From Pseudonocardia sp. (GTDB lineage: Bacteria; Actinomycetota; Actinomycetes; Mycobacteriales; Pseudonocardiaceae), in NCBI RefSeq assembly GCF_029263155.1, contig NZ_JAJCYB010000035.1, forward strand, positions 1 to 64,000: a stretch of 64,000 bases of DNA, written 5' to 3'. The notes beneath the pieces are model-generated. The model was not told the DNA's origin. It worked only from the letters and a program-made list of their open reading frames with translations, and did no database searches. Positions within the stretch are counted from its first letter, which is position 1. Each line of letters begins with the position of its first letter. The position numbers and the translations under genes were made by a program. Positions 19,538 through 29,830 of this stretch are shown here, piece after piece.

Positions 19538-20575
19538 GTGCCGCCTTCCGTCGTCCTCGTCACCGGGGTCAGCCGTTTTCTCGGCGGGCACCTGGCGGCC
19601 CGGCTGGCCGCCAATCCCGACATCGACCGGGTGCTCGGCGTCGACACCGTGCCCCCGCCCCGCGACCTGCTGAGGCGCATGGGGCGTGCGGAGTTCGTGC
19701 GGGCCGACATCCGCAACCCGCTCATCTCCAAGGTCATCGAGCACGCCTCGGTCGACACCGTCGTGCACGCCTCGCTCTCGGCGAACCCGGCGTCGTCGGG
19801 CGGGCGGGCGACGATGAAGGAGATGAACGTCATCGGCACGATGCAGCTGCTCGCGGCGTGCCAGAAGGCGCCCACCGTGCAGCGCATGGTGCTCAAGTCC
19901 ACCACCGCGGTGTACGGCTCCAGCCCGCGCGACCCGGCGCTGTTCGTCGAGACCACCACGCCCAAGGACCTGCCGTCGGGCGGGTACGCGAAGGACGCGG
20001 TCGAGATCGAGGGCTACCTGCGCGGGTTCGCCCGCCGGCGTCCCGACGTCGGGGTCACGGTGCTGCGATTCTCCAACTTCATCGGGCCGCGCATCGACAC
20101 CGTGCTCACGCGCTACTTCGCGCTCCCGGTGATCCCGACCGTCCTCGGCTACGACGCCCGCGTGCAGCTGCTGCACGAGGAGGACGCCCTCGCGGTGCTG
20201 GAGCGGGCCACCAATGCCGACCTGCCCGGCGTGTTCAACGTGGCCGCCGACGGGGTGCTGCTGCTCAGCCAGGCCATCCGCCGCGCCGGACGGGTCGCGC
20301 TGCCGGTACCGACCTTCGCGGTCGGACCGGCGAGCCGGGTCTTCCGCGGCGCGCGGCTCGTCGACTTCTCGCCCGAGCAGATGCGGTTCCTCAACTTCGG
20401 CCGGGTCGTCGACACCGGGCGGCTGCGCCGCCAGTTCGGTTTCACGCCACGCTGGACCACCACCCAGGCCTTCGACGACTACGTGCGCGGCCGGGCCCTG
20501 CGCCCGGTCGTCTCGGCCGAGCGCATCGAGTCGGTCGAGCGAGGCGTCCTCGCGGCCGCGCGGAGCCTGCGATGA
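19538..20575 (+). CDS. NAD-dependent epimerase/dehydratase
   Basis: VVLVTGVSRFLGGHLAARLA...STTAVYGSSPRD; Rv0501-type position. Confidence 0.92.
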   Translation: MPPSVVLVTGVSRFLGGHLAARLAANPDIDRVLGVDTVPPPRDLLRRMGRAEFVRADIRNPLISKVIEHASVDTVVHASLSANPASSGGRATMKEMNVIGTMQLLAACQKAPTVQRMVLKSTTAVYGSSPRDPALFVETTTPKDLPSGGYAKDAVEIEGYLRGFARRRPDVGVTVLRFSNFIGPRIDTVLTRYFALPVIPTVLGYDARVQLLHEEDALAVLERATNADLPGVFNVAADGVLLLSQAIRRAGRVALPVPTFAVGPASRVFRGARLVDFSPEQMRFLNFGRVVDTGRLRRQFGFTPRWTTTQAFDDYVRGRALRPVVSAERIESVERGVLAAARSLR

Positions 20576-21585
20576 CGAGGGGAGCGGCCGTGCCGGACGC
20601 CAAGGTCATCCCGCTGCACGCCGACGAGACCGGGGGACGCACGCGCTGGCGGCTGGGCTCCGGCCCGCGCGCGGCGCGCCCGGAGCCCGTCGCCGCGCCC
20701 GCGCCGGAGCCCGAGCCCGAGGCGACCACCCAGGAACTGCCGCCGGAGTGGGAGGAGGCGCTGGCCGAGACGCTGGCGTTCCTGCGCCGCAGGCTGTCGG
20801 GCGAGTACGCCGTCGACGACTTCGGTTTCGACGCCGAGCTCACCGACAACGTCCTGCTCCCGGCGTTGCGACCGCTCTACTCGCGGTGGTTCCGGGTCGA
20901 GACCATCGGCATGCACCACGTGCCCGACACGGGTGGCGCGTTGATCGTCGCCAACCACTCGGGCACGGTCCCGCTCGACGCGCTGATGACCTCGGTCGCC
21001 CTGCACGACGAGCACCCCGCGCAGCGGCACCTGCGGATGCTCGGCGCCGACCTGATGTTCAAGCTCCCGGTGCTGGGCTCGCTGGCCCGCAAGCACGGCA
21101 GCACGCTGGCCTGCATGCCCGACGCGGAGCGGTTGATGTCGGCCGGTGAGGTCGTCGGCGTGTGGCCGGAGGGCTTCAAGGGCATCGGCAAGCCCTTCCG
21201 GGACCGCTACAAGCTGCAGCGTTTCGGCCGGGGCGGTTTCGTCTCCGCCGCGCTGCGCACCGGCGTGCCGATCATCCCGTGCTCCATCGTGGGGGCGGAG
21301 GAGACCTACCCGAAGATCGGCGACATCGCGCCGCTGGCCCGGCTGTTCGGGGCGCCGTACTTCCCGGTGACGCCCACGTTCCCGCACCTGGGGCCGCTGG
21401 GGATGGTCCCGCTGCCGTCGAAGTGGTACATCGAGTTCGGTGAGCCGATCTGCACCGAGGGCCTGGGCGCCACCGAGGCCGACGACCCGATGCTCGTGTT
21501 CAACCTGACCGACCAGGTACGCGAGACCATCCAGCACACCCTCTACCGCCTGCTCAGCCAGCGCCGCAACGCCTTCCTGGGCTGA
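20572..21585 (+). CDS. Lysophospholipid acyltransferase family protein
   Basis: GGALIVANHSGTVPLDALM...VGVWPEGFKGIGKPF. Confidence 0.92.
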   Translation: MTRGAAVPDAKVIPLHADETGGRTRWRLGSGPRAARPEPVAAPAPEPEPEATTQELPPEWEEALAETLAFLRRRLSGEYAVDDFGFDAELTDNVLLPALRPLYSRWFRVETIGMHHVPDTGGALIVANHSGTVPLDALMTSVALHDEHPAQRHLRMLGADLMFKLPVLGSLARKHGSTLACMPDAERLMSAGEVVGVWPEGFKGIGKPFRDRYKLQRFGRGGFVSAALRTGVPIIPCSIVGAEETYPKIGDIAPLARLFGAPYFPVTPTFPHLGPLGMVPLPSKWYIEFGEPICTEGLGATEADDPMLVFNLTDQVRETIQHTLYRLLSQRRNAFLG

Positions 21586-21605
21586 CGGTCACCCGCCCGT
21601 ACCGC

Positions 21606-22637
21606 TCAGCGCTTGCGGACGACGAACCCCGCGGCGGCGGCCACCGCGCCCGCGCCGAGCACCGACGGCACGCCGATGCGGGCGGCCTTGCGCCCGGTCC
21701 GGAAGTCGCGGATCTGCCAGCCGTGCTTGCGGGCGGCGTCACGCAGGTCGCCGTCGGGGTTGACCGCCACAGCGGTGCCGACGGCCGAGAGCATGGGGAC
21801 GTCGTTGACGGAGTCGGAGTACGCGGTGCAGCGTCGCAGGTCCAGCCCCTCGGTGGCGGCCAGCGCGCGTACCGCGTGGGCCTTGGCCGGGCCGTGCAGG
21901 ATCTCACCGACCAGCCGCCCGGTGTAGACACCGTCGATGCTCTCCGCCACCGTGCCCAGCGCCCCGGAGAGCCCCAGCCTGCGCGCGATGATCAGCGCCA
22001 GCTCGACGGGCGTGGCCGTGACCAGCCAGACCCGCTGCCCGGCGTCGAGGTGCATCTGGGCCAGCGCACGGGTGCCGGCCCAGATGCGGTCGGCCATCAG
22101 CTCGTCGTAGATCTCCTCGCCGAGCGTGGTGATCTCCTCGACACCGCGGCCCGCCACGAATGAGAGGGCGGTGTCGCGCCCGGTGGTCGTCGAGTACGTG
22201 CTCTCCCGGCCCCCGATCCGGAACTTCACCTGCTGCCAGGCGAAGCCGACGAGGTCGGAGGTGGTGAAGAACTTGCGCGCGGCGAGCCCGCGCGCGAAGT
22301 GGAAGATCGAGGCACCGACCATCATCGTGTTGTCGACGTCGAAGAACGCGGCGGCCGTGAGGTCGGTGAGCGGGACGTCGCCGGGTCCGCTGTCGCCCGC
22401 GGCGACCGCCGCCGCCGCCGACGCCTCTCCCGCCCGCACGGCCGGGTCGAGAGCCGTGGACGCGTCGATCGGGGTGCCTCCCGGTGTCGTGCCCCCCGGC
22501 GTCGTGTCTGCTGCTCCTGCCACCTGCGGTCCTCCGAATGGCACGACGGTCTGGCGGCTCACCATAACGAAAGGGACCGCCGCGGAGATGCCCCACGACG
22601 GTCCCGGTCGTACCCGGGTGGTGCCTGGCGCGCGCAC
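21606..22637 (-). CDS. HAD-IB family hydrolase (SerB-like)
   Basis: [23 protein letters not shown]...[16 protein letters not shown]. Confidence 0.9.
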   Translation of the reverse strand: MRAPGTTRVRPGPSWGISAAVPFVMVSRQTVVPFGGPQVAGAADTTPGGTTPGGTPIDASTALDPAVRAGEASAAAAVAAGDSGPGDVPLTDLTAAAFFDVDNTMMVGASIFHFARGLAARKFFTTSDLVGFAWQQVKFRIGGRESTYSTTTGRDTALSFVAGRGVEEITTLGEEIYDELMADRIWAGTRALAQMHLDAGQRVWLVTATPVELALIIARRLGLSGALGTVAESIDGVYTGRLVGEILHGPAKAHAVRALAATEGLDLRRCTAYSDSVNDVPMLSAVGTAVAVNPDGDLRDAARKHGWQIRDFRTGRKAARIGVPSVLGAGAVAAAAGFVVRKR

Positions 22638-22647
22638 CAGGCACAGG

Positions 22648-24054
22648 TCAGCCGATGCTGACGCCCGGCATGCCGGGGAGCAGCGGCGGCAGCTGGATCG
22701 GCGGCACCAGCGGCAGCGGGACCGACACCTGGTCGTCCCGGTCGCTGCCGTCGCTGCCGCCGCTGGTGGACAGACCGTCGCCGTCGGTGCCCGGGAGCGG
22801 GAGCCCGTCCGGCCCGAGCTCGGGCAGCACCCCGCTGTCGGGGGCGTCGGACTCCTGCGGGGTGCTGGTCCCGGGGCCGGAACTCGGGGCCGACGAGCCG
22901 GTGCCGCTGTTGTCCGGCGTGGTGGTGGGGCTGCTCTCGTCGACGGCCGTGTCGGGGTCGTCGGCGACGGCCGGGCGCGGGCTGCAGGTGCCCTCCGACG
23001 GCAGGGGGCCGAGATCGTCGGTGACGTTCGAGGTGACCTCGGAGCACTCCGACCGCGCCTCGAGGGCCTCGGTACGACCGAGCAGGCGGTCGAGCAGGGC
23101 GATCGAGGTGTCCGCCTCGGCGACCGCGGGCTCGGGCAGCGAGGAGCGCAGCACCGCCAGGCGCGCGACCTGCTCGGAGGCCCAGGTGCGCAGGTCGGCC
23201 AGCGCGGCCGGGCCCGACGCGTCCTCGGCGGCCAGCAGCATCCGCGAGCCCTCGCCGGTGGACGAGTCGAAGTCCCGCATCGCGGTCTCGACCCGCTCGG
23301 CGTCCGCGGCGTCCCCGGAGTCCCGGCCGACGAGCTGCTCCACCTCGTTGATGCGGGTCGTGGCCAGCTCGAGGTGCCGCTGGGCGCGGGCGGTGTCGTC
23401 GAAGGTCAAGGCCAGCGCGGTGTTCTCCGAGATCCGCTTCATCGCGTACAGCATGTCGCCGGGGAGCGCGTCGCGGCTGGCGACGGAACCGAGGGTGGCG
23501 AGCGCGACGAGGGCCGCGAGCGCGGAGGCGCCGACGACCGCGACGCGGCGGCGCAGCCCGCGGGAGCCGGGGCGCTTCGAGGCACGTGACCGGCCTGCGG
23601 GCCGCGTCGGCAGGCTGTGGCGGCCCGCCCGCCCGGCGCGCGACGGGGGTGCGCCGGGCGAGCCGGCGTCGTCGTCGGCCGCGGCCGCCTCGGCGACGAC
23701 GGTGGGCGCCGGCTCGGGATCGGCGTCGGCGATGCGGCCGATCACGGCGGTGTCGTCCTCGGCCGCCACCGGCTCGATCGGCGCCGTCAGCTCGGCCGCG
23801 GCGGGCGCACCGCCCGACGGGAAAGCCCCGTCGGTGTTCGCCGCCATCAGGGCGGCCATCAGCCGCTGCTTGGCCTGTGCGCGATCGGTGGGGTGCGGAT
23901 CGAACGCCGCTCCACGCGTACGCAGCATCGCCACGATGTCGAGATCACGTGCGAGCTCGACGTCCGCGACCGACGCGGGGGATCTCCCCTGGTCGATCGC
24001 AGCGGCGAGCCGCTCTGCGTCCCCGTTACGGTCGGGGCCCTGTCCCGCGGACAT
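22648..24054 (-). CDS. DUF5667-type single-TM protein, downstream of sigma factor gene
   Basis: [48 protein letters not shown]. Confidence 0.8.
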   Translation of the reverse strand: MSAGQGPDRNGDAERLAAAIDQGRSPASVADVELARDLDIVAMLRTRGAAFDPHPTDRAQAKQRLMAALMAANTDGAFPSGGAPAAAELTAPIEPVAAEDDTAVIGRIADADPEPAPTVVAEAAAADDDAGSPGAPPSRAGRAGRHSLPTRPAGRSRASKRPGSRGLRRRVAVVGASALAALVALATLGSVASRDALPGDMLYAMKRISENTALALTFDDTARAQRHLELATTRINEVEQLVGRDSGDAADAERVETAMRDFDSSTGEGSRMLLAAEDASGPAALADLRTWASEQVARLAVLRSSLPEPAVAEADTSIALLDRLLGRTEALEARSECSEVTSNVTDDLGPLPSEGTCSPRPAVADDPDTAVDESSPTTTPDNSGTGSSAPSSGPGTSTPQESDAPDSGVLPELGPDGLPLPGTDGDGLSTSGGSDGSDRDDQVSVPLPLVPPIQLPPLLPGMPGVSIG

Positions 24055-24253
24055 GTTGGCCGTCCTCACTGCAATCCTGCACTGGGTGTCCCCGGGCTCG
24101 ATTCTGGGCCCGGTCGTGCTGCGCTTTCTCGACGTTCACCAGTACAACGACGCTGCGCGCTCGGGGATACGGCTGTGAGACCGTTCACCGCATCGAGTTG
24201 TTCGTTCGCCGCACCCGTAACGCGGATGCCTGCAGAACCGATAGAAGGGCCGG

Positions 24254-25054
24254 TCATCGGAGCCCCTCCGGAAGTAGCTGGGCGAGCCGGCGTACCGCCC
24301 GGTGCTGCAGGGCCTTGACCGCACCCTCGTTGCGATCCATGATGCGCGCCGTCTCGGCGACCGACAGGCCCTGCAGGAACCGGAGCTGGATGCATTCCTG
24401 CTGGTCGGGGTTGAGCTTGCGCACGCACCGGATCAGCTCGTCGTTCGTGGCGCCGTCGAGCACCTGCTGCTCGGGTCCGTGCGTGCTCGGCGAGATGTCC
24501 ACGATGTCTGCCGTGGTCGACTCGAGCCGGAAACGGCTGGACTTCACGTGATCGAAGATCAGGTTGCGGGCGATGGTGACGAACCAGGCCGCGATGTCGC
24601 GGCCCTGGTAGGTGACCGAGCTGATCCGGCGCAGCGCCCGGACGAAGGTCTCCTGGGTGATGTCCTCGGCGAGTGTCCGGTCGTTCATGCGGAACAGGAC
24701 GTAGCGGAACACGACGTCGTAGTAGCGCTCGAACAGCTCGCTGAAGGCGCTCATGTCGCCCTCTTGCGCGCCCTTGACCAGCGTCCAGGCGCCGTTGTCG
24801 GTGGTCTCGGGCTCCGAGTCCGGTTCCGGCTCCGCCGCGGCGGCGGCCACCTCGGCGACGACCTCGGCGGCCGGCCTGGCCAGCTCGCCGGAGTTGTGGG
24901 CACGGGGCCGGGGCAGCGGCATGGCCGCTTCGGCCGTAGGTGGCTCCTCGGTCCGGCGGCCGGATCTCGTGGGTGCGTCGAGCGGCCCGCCCGCGGCGGA
25001 GCGGGCGGCGGCATCGGTGCGGAGCAGCCGGGGCGGTCGCATCGGGTGGGTCAT
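24254..25054 (-). CDS. ECF sigma factor, BldN-like, with ~87-aa N-terminal extension
   Basis: DMSAFSELFERYYDVVFRYVLFRMNDRTLAEDITQETFVRALRRI...LNPDQQECIQLRFLQGLSVAETARIMDRNEGAVKALQHRAVRRL. Confidence 0.9.
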   Translation of the reverse strand: MTHPMRPPRLLRTDAAARSAAGGPLDAPTRSGRRTEEPPTAEAAMPLPRPRAHNSGELARPAAEVVAEVAAAAAEPEPDSEPETTDNGAWTLVKGAQEGDMSAFSELFERYYDVVFRYVLFRMNDRTLAEDITQETFVRALRRISSVTYQGRDIAAWFVTIARNLIFDHVKSSRFRLESTTADIVDISPSTHGPEQQVLDGATNDELIRCVRKLNPDQQECIQLRFLQGLSVAETARIMDRNEGAVKALQHRAVRRLAQLLPEGLR

Positions 25055-25452
25055 GCCCCCCGACCGGTCCGGTGACCGCGCCGGGCGGGGCGCTGCGGAA
25101 CTGCCCGCGGTGCGCTGTCGACAGGCTGCATGCCACTCCCTTGGGTGAATCGCGCGTCTACGGGGGAGCTGACGCGTTGAACCGTCTGAAGTGGGGTGAG
25201 CATACGGGCGGCCGGGTGTGTGCAAGCACGCAGCATCCACTTGCGGTGCTCCTGTTCCGGTGAGCGGACGGTCACGCGCGGTCAGCGTCATGGTGTCGCG
25301 TGTGTTGCCGCGCCCGCGGCGCGTCGATCGTCACGGCGTCGTGCCGCCGACCGTCCGAGTGTCCGTGCCAGACTCGGCATGCGGTGGCCGTACCCGCGGC
25401 CCCGCCGCAACGCCGAGACACGCCGAGACGGACCGACCGCGACAGGAGAGCC

Positions 25453-27030
25453 GTGGACAGCCCGACCAGGTCCGAGGTCGCCGGAGAACCCACGCACCTC
25501 GCGCAGCTCGTCACGCGCGCCGCGGCGCGCACCCCCGACCACTCCGCGATCGTCGACACCACCTCCGGAATCACGTTGACCTGGGCGGATGTCGATGCGG
25601 CGGTGTCCGCGGAGGCCGCCAGGCTGCGCGCTCGCGGGGTGTCGCCGGGTGACCGGGTGATCGTGCGTCTGGCCAACGGGGCGCCGTTCTGCATCGCGGT
25701 GCTCGGGGCGGTGCGGGCGGGCGCGGTGGCCGTCCCGACCGGTCCGATCGCCGTGCCCCGTGAGCTCGACATCGTCTTCGCCGACTGCCGACCGACGGTC
25801 GTCGTGGCCGCCTCCGACGACGGCGACGCCGGCACCTGCGCGGCGACGGTCGGGGCCACCCTGATCGGGCCTGCGGACGTGTCCGCGCGTGTCGCGGACG
25901 CCGCGCCGGTCACGCACGGTGGCGACCCCGAGGACGTCGCGCTGCTCGTCTACACCTCGGGCACGACGGGGTTGCCGCGCGGCGTCCGCCTGTCGCACCG
26001 GGCCCTGCTCGCCAACCGGCGCCAGGCCGCGGAACTGCGACCCGCCCCCGTCACGGCGGTCGACCGGGTGCTGCTCGCGCTGCCGCTGTTCCACGTCTTC
26101 GGGCTGGCCGCGGGCTTCCTGCAGGTGTGCTGGGCGGGGGCCACCGCGGTCCTCACCGAGCGCTTCGACCCGGCCCACACGGCGCAGCTGCTCGTGGCCC
26201 ACCGCGTCAGCGGGGTGGCGGGCGTGCCGTCGATGTTCCGGTCGTTGCTGGACCTGCCCGCCGACGAGTTGCGGGCTGCCACCGCGGGCCTGCGCCTGTG
26301 CACCTCGGGCGGCGCCCCGCTGCCGGCACGATGGCTCGCCGACTTCCGGGAGGCCACCGGCTTGTGGATCTTCGAGGGCTACGGCCTCACGGAGGGCGGG
26401 CCGGTCGTCACGACCAACGGGGTGGACGGCGCTGCGAAGCCGGGCTCGGTCGGGCGTGCGCTCCCGGGGATCGAGCTGCGGCTCGTGGACGCCGAGGGCC
26501 GGCCGCTGGACGCCGTCGACCCGGAGGACGACGACGAGCTCGACTCGGTCTCCGATCCCACCCACGACACCGGGCTGGTCGCGCTGCGCGGACCGAACCT
26601 GTTCTCCGGTTACTGGCCCGACGGCGCGGGCGGTCCGGACGAGCAGGGCTGGTTCCGCACCGCCGACGTCGGGTTCCTCGACGCCGACGGCGACCTGCAC
26701 CTCGTCGACCGTTCATCGGACCTGGTGATCGTCAACGGGTTCAACGTCTACCCGCGGGAGGTGGAGCGGGTGCTGGTCGAGCTCGACGGCGTGGCCGAGG
26801 CCGCGGTCGTCGGCGTGCCCGACGACCGCACGGGCGAGGCGGTCAAGGCGGTGCTGGTGCGGGCCGACGGCGTGGACCTGAGCGAGGAGGCGGTGCGCGA
26901 GCACTGCCGCGTGCGACTGGCCCGGTTCAAGACGCCCACCGTGATCGCCTTCGTCGGCGCGCTGCCCCGGACACCCACGGGCAAGGTCGCGCGCCGCCGG
27001 CTCGCCCGGATCCCGTCGGACTCCTCGTGA
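25453..27030 (+). CDS. Acyl-CoA synthetase/AMP-dependent ligase
   Basis: LLVYTSGTTGLPRGVRLSHRALLANRRQ...YGLTEGGPVV...PTGKVARRRL. Confidence 0.93.
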   Translation: MDSPTRSEVAGEPTHLAQLVTRAAARTPDHSAIVDTTSGITLTWADVDAAVSAEAARLRARGVSPGDRVIVRLANGAPFCIAVLGAVRAGAVAVPTGPIAVPRELDIVFADCRPTVVVAASDDGDAGTCAATVGATLIGPADVSARVADAAPVTHGGDPEDVALLVYTSGTTGLPRGVRLSHRALLANRRQAAELRPAPVTAVDRVLLALPLFHVFGLAAGFLQVCWAGATAVLTERFDPAHTAQLLVAHRVSGVAGVPSMFRSLLDLPADELRAATAGLRLCTSGGAPLPARWLADFREATGLWIFEGYGLTEGGPVVTTNGVDGAAKPGSVGRALPGIELRLVDAEGRPLDAVDPEDDDELDSVSDPTHDTGLVALRGPNLFSGYWPDGAGGPDEQGWFRTADVGFLDADGDLHLVDRSSDLVIVNGFNVYPREVERVLVELDGVAEAAVVGVPDDRTGEAVKAVLVRADGVDLSEEAVREHCRVRLARFKTPTVIAFVGALPRTPTGKVARRRLARIPSDSS

Positions 27031-27266
27031 ACCGGGTGACGGTCTACACGCGCGCCGCCTGCTCGCTGTGCGTGGCCGCCGAGGCCGACGTCGGGCGCAT
27101 CTGCGCCGAGCTGCGGGTCGGCTGGGACACCGTGGACGTCGACACCGACCCGGAGCTGCGCGCCGAGTACGGCGACCGCGTCCCGGTGATCATGGTGGAC
27201 GGCCGCGAGCACGGTTTCTGGCGGGTCGAGGAGCCGCGCCTGCGGCGGGCGCTGGACCCGTCCTGA
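27027..27266 (+). CDS. Glutaredoxin family protein (CSLC)
   Basis: VTVYTRAACSLCVAAEADVGRI...DRVPVIMVDGREH. Confidence 0.9.
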   Translation: MNRVTVYTRAACSLCVAAEADVGRICAELRVGWDTVDVDTDPELRAEYGDRVPVIMVDGREHGFWRVEEPRLRRALDPS

Positions 27267-27994
27267 ACGCCGGGGCCGAGGGGGCTCACGAGCGGCCGCG
27301 CCGCAGGCGGTCGGGCTTCTGGCGTGAGCTGCCGCTGCTGATCGTCGTCGCGCTGCTGATCACCTTCCTGATCCAGACCTTCCTGGGGAAGGTCTACGTC
27401 ATCCCGTCGGGCTCGATGGAGACCACGCTGCACGGGTGCGCGGGCTGCGACAACGACCGGATCCTGGTCGACAAGATCACCTACCGGTTCACCGACCCGG
27501 CCCCGGGCGACGTCGTCGTGTTCCGCGGCCCGGCGGGCTGGAGCGTCGGCGAGAACGCCGTCGCACCCCCGGACAACGCGCTGGTCGCGGGGTTGCAGCA
27601 GTTCGGCTCGCTCGTCGGCATCGCCCCGCCCGACGAGAACGACTTCGTCAAGCGGGTGATCGCCGTGGGCGGGCAGACGGTGCGGTGCTGCGACCCGCAG
27701 GGCCGCGTGCTCGTGGACGGCGAGCCGCTCGACGAGCCCTACATCCACTACGTGGCCGGCCTGGCCGCCGAGCAGGAGCCCTTCGAACCGGTCACCGTCC
27801 CCGCGGGGCAGCTGTGGGTGATGGGGGACAGCCGCAACGACTCAGCCGACTCCCGGGCGCCCGGGCACGGCACGGTCCCCGTCGCGAGCGTGGTCGGTCG
27901 GGCCCGGCTGGTCGTGCTGCCGTTCCCGCGGTTCGGGCCGATCCCCACGGTCGATCCCCAGCGTGGGGGCCCCGGATCGGCACCGCCGGGCTGA
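27263..27994 (+). CDS. lepB: Signal peptidase I (paralog 1); start codon uncertain
   Basis: LIQTFLGKVYVIPSGSMETTLHGC...GDVVVFRGP...DFVKRVIAVGGQTV...VMGDSRNDSADSR. Confidence 0.9.
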   Translation: MNAGAEGAHERPRRRRSGFWRELPLLIVVALLITFLIQTFLGKVYVIPSGSMETTLHGCAGCDNDRILVDKITYRFTDPAPGDVVVFRGPAGWSVGENAVAPPDNALVAGLQQFGSLVGIAPPDENDFVKRVIAVGGQTVRCCDPQGRVLVDGEPLDEPYIHYVAGLAAEQEPFEPVTVPAGQLWVMGDSRNDSADSRAPGHGTVPVASVVGRARLVVLPFPRFGPIPTVDPQRGGPGSAPPG

Positions 27995-28057
27995 GTGGCC
28001 GCGGGGCCACCGGGTGCGGGGGTGAACCGCAACCGCCTTCCGGGCGAACCCTTCCCC

Positions 28058-29647
28058 GTGAGCACCACGGCAGCACCTCCCGAGCAGCCCGTCGGATCCG
28101 CCCGTCCGGGGGCGATCCCACGCGTGGTCGCCGCGCTGCTCGGCGTGCTCGGGGTGGGGCTGGCGCTGGGCGTCGGGCACCTGGTGGCCGCGCTCGCCGC
28201 GCCGTCCTCCTCGCCCTTCCTCGCGGTCGGCGACACCGTCATCCGGTTCTCGCCGCAGTTCCTCACCGAGTTCGCCAAGAACACCTTCGGCACGGCCGAC
28301 AAGCCGGTCCTGCTGGCCGGGATGGGAGTGGTCATCCTCGGGATCGCCGCGGCGGCGGGGATCGCCGCGCGGCGCCGACCCGCCCCCGGCCTGCTGATCG
28401 TCGTCGCCATGGGAGTGCTCGGCCTCCTGGCGGTGTGGTTCTCGCCCACGTTCGGGTCGCTGAGCCTGCTGGCCCCGACGGCGTCGCTGGTGGCCGGGGT
28501 CGTGGGATTCGGCCTGCTGCACCGCGTCGCGTCGCGCGTCTACGCGCCGGCGCCGTCCGGCGGGCCGGCGGTGTCCCGGCGCGGCCTGCTGATCGGGTCG
28601 TCGGCCGCGGTGGGCGTCGGAGCGTTGGCGTCGGCCGGTGTCGGGGTCCTGCGGGGGGACGGTATCGCCGGGTCCCGGGCCGCGGTCACGGCGCGGCTGG
28701 CGCAGATCCCGCTGGCGGAGACGGCCCCGCCCATCCCGGCGGCCGCGGCGTTCCCGGAGTCCGGCTCGGTGCCGTTCATCACCTCGAACGCGGACTTCTA
28801 CCGCGTGGACACCGCGTTGCAGCTGCCCACCACCACCGCGGAGAGCTGGTCGTGCCGCATCGGCGGGATGGTCGACAACCCGATCACGCTGACCTTCGAG
28901 GACCTGCTGTCCCGCCCGCTGGTGGAACGCACGATCACGATGACGTGCGTCTCCAACGAGGTGGGCGGGCCCTACATCTCCACCGCGAACTTCATCGGCG
29001 TGGAGCTGCGCGACGTCCTCATGGAGGCCGGTGTGCAGCCGGGCGCGACCCAGGTGCTGAGCACGAGCCGGGACGCCTGGACCGCGGGCTCGCCGACGGA
29101 CGTGATCATGGAGCCGGATCGCGGCGCGCTGATCGCGGTGGGCATGAACGGTGAGGCGCTCCCGCCCGAGCACGGCTTCCCCGTCCGGCTGATCGTGCCC
29201 GGGCTCTACGGGTTCCTCTCGGCCACCAAGTGGCTCGAGTCCATCGAGCTGACCACGTTCGAGGCAGAGCAGGGCTACTGGCTGCAGCGTGGCTGGGGCC
29301 AGTTCGCCCCGATCAAGACGCAGTCGCGGATCGACAGCCCGAAGCCGTTCGGGCGCGCCACCGCCGGCGTCGTCACCATCGCGGGGATCGCCTGGTCGCA
29401 ACCCATCGGCATCAGCAAGGTCGAGGTGCGGATGGACCAGGGTCCGTGGCGGGAGGCGGAGCTCGCCGCCGAGGTCAACGACAGCACCTGGCGGGTCTGG
29501 CGCATCGACTACGAGCTCGGCCCGGGCAGCCACACCGTCCAGTGCCGGGCCACGGACTCCGACGGCGTCACCCAGACCGCCGAGCGCGCCATGCCCATCC
29601 CGGATGGTGCGACCGGATGGCCGGGCACTATCTTCACCGTTGCGTAG
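28058..29647 (+). CDS. Membrane-anchored molybdopterin-dependent (sulfite oxidase family) oxidoreductase
   Basis: N-terminal TM segments; MTCVSNEVGGPYISTANFIGVELRDVL...HGFPVRLIVPGLYGFLSATKWLESIEL. Confidence 0.92.
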   Translation: MSTTAAPPEQPVGSARPGAIPRVVAALLGVLGVGLALGVGHLVAALAAPSSSPFLAVGDTVIRFSPQFLTEFAKNTFGTADKPVLLAGMGVVILGIAAAAGIAARRRPAPGLLIVVAMGVLGLLAVWFSPTFGSLSLLAPTASLVAGVVGFGLLHRVASRVYAPAPSGGPAVSRRGLLIGSSAAVGVGALASAGVGVLRGDGIAGSRAAVTARLAQIPLAETAPPIPAAAAFPESGSVPFITSNADFYRVDTALQLPTTTAESWSCRIGGMVDNPITLTFEDLLSRPLVERTITMTCVSNEVGGPYISTANFIGVELRDVLMEAGVQPGATQVLSTSRDAWTAGSPTDVIMEPDRGALIAVGMNGEALPPEHGFPVRLIVPGLYGFLSATKWLESIELTTFEAEQGYWLQRGWGQFAPIKTQSRIDSPKPFGRATAGVVTIAGIAWSQPIGISKVEVRMDQGPWREAELAAEVNDSTWRVWRIDYELGPGSHTVQCRATDSDGVTQTAERAMPIPDGATGWPGTIFTVA

Positions 29648-29791
29648 ACCAAATGCGTCACGTGGCTAGGCTGATCGGTCTAGCGCTTCCCGCGTGAGAG
29701 ATTTCCCTGCGGGACCTCGGCCGTCGTAGCCGAAACGTTACGTCCCGTGAGTGAACCACCTTCGGCGCGATGTCGAAGGTTCTGATGTACA

Positions 29792-29810
29792 GGCCCGGAA
29801 CTACCGGGCC
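29792..29810 (+). promoter_or_regulatory. 5' UTR hairpin GGCCCGG-AACTA-CCGGGCC
   Basis: Perfect 7-bp stem ending just upstream of the AGGAGG RBS of the fasciclin gene. Confidence 0.55.
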
Positions 29811-29830
29811 GAGCTCTAGGAGGAACACCC

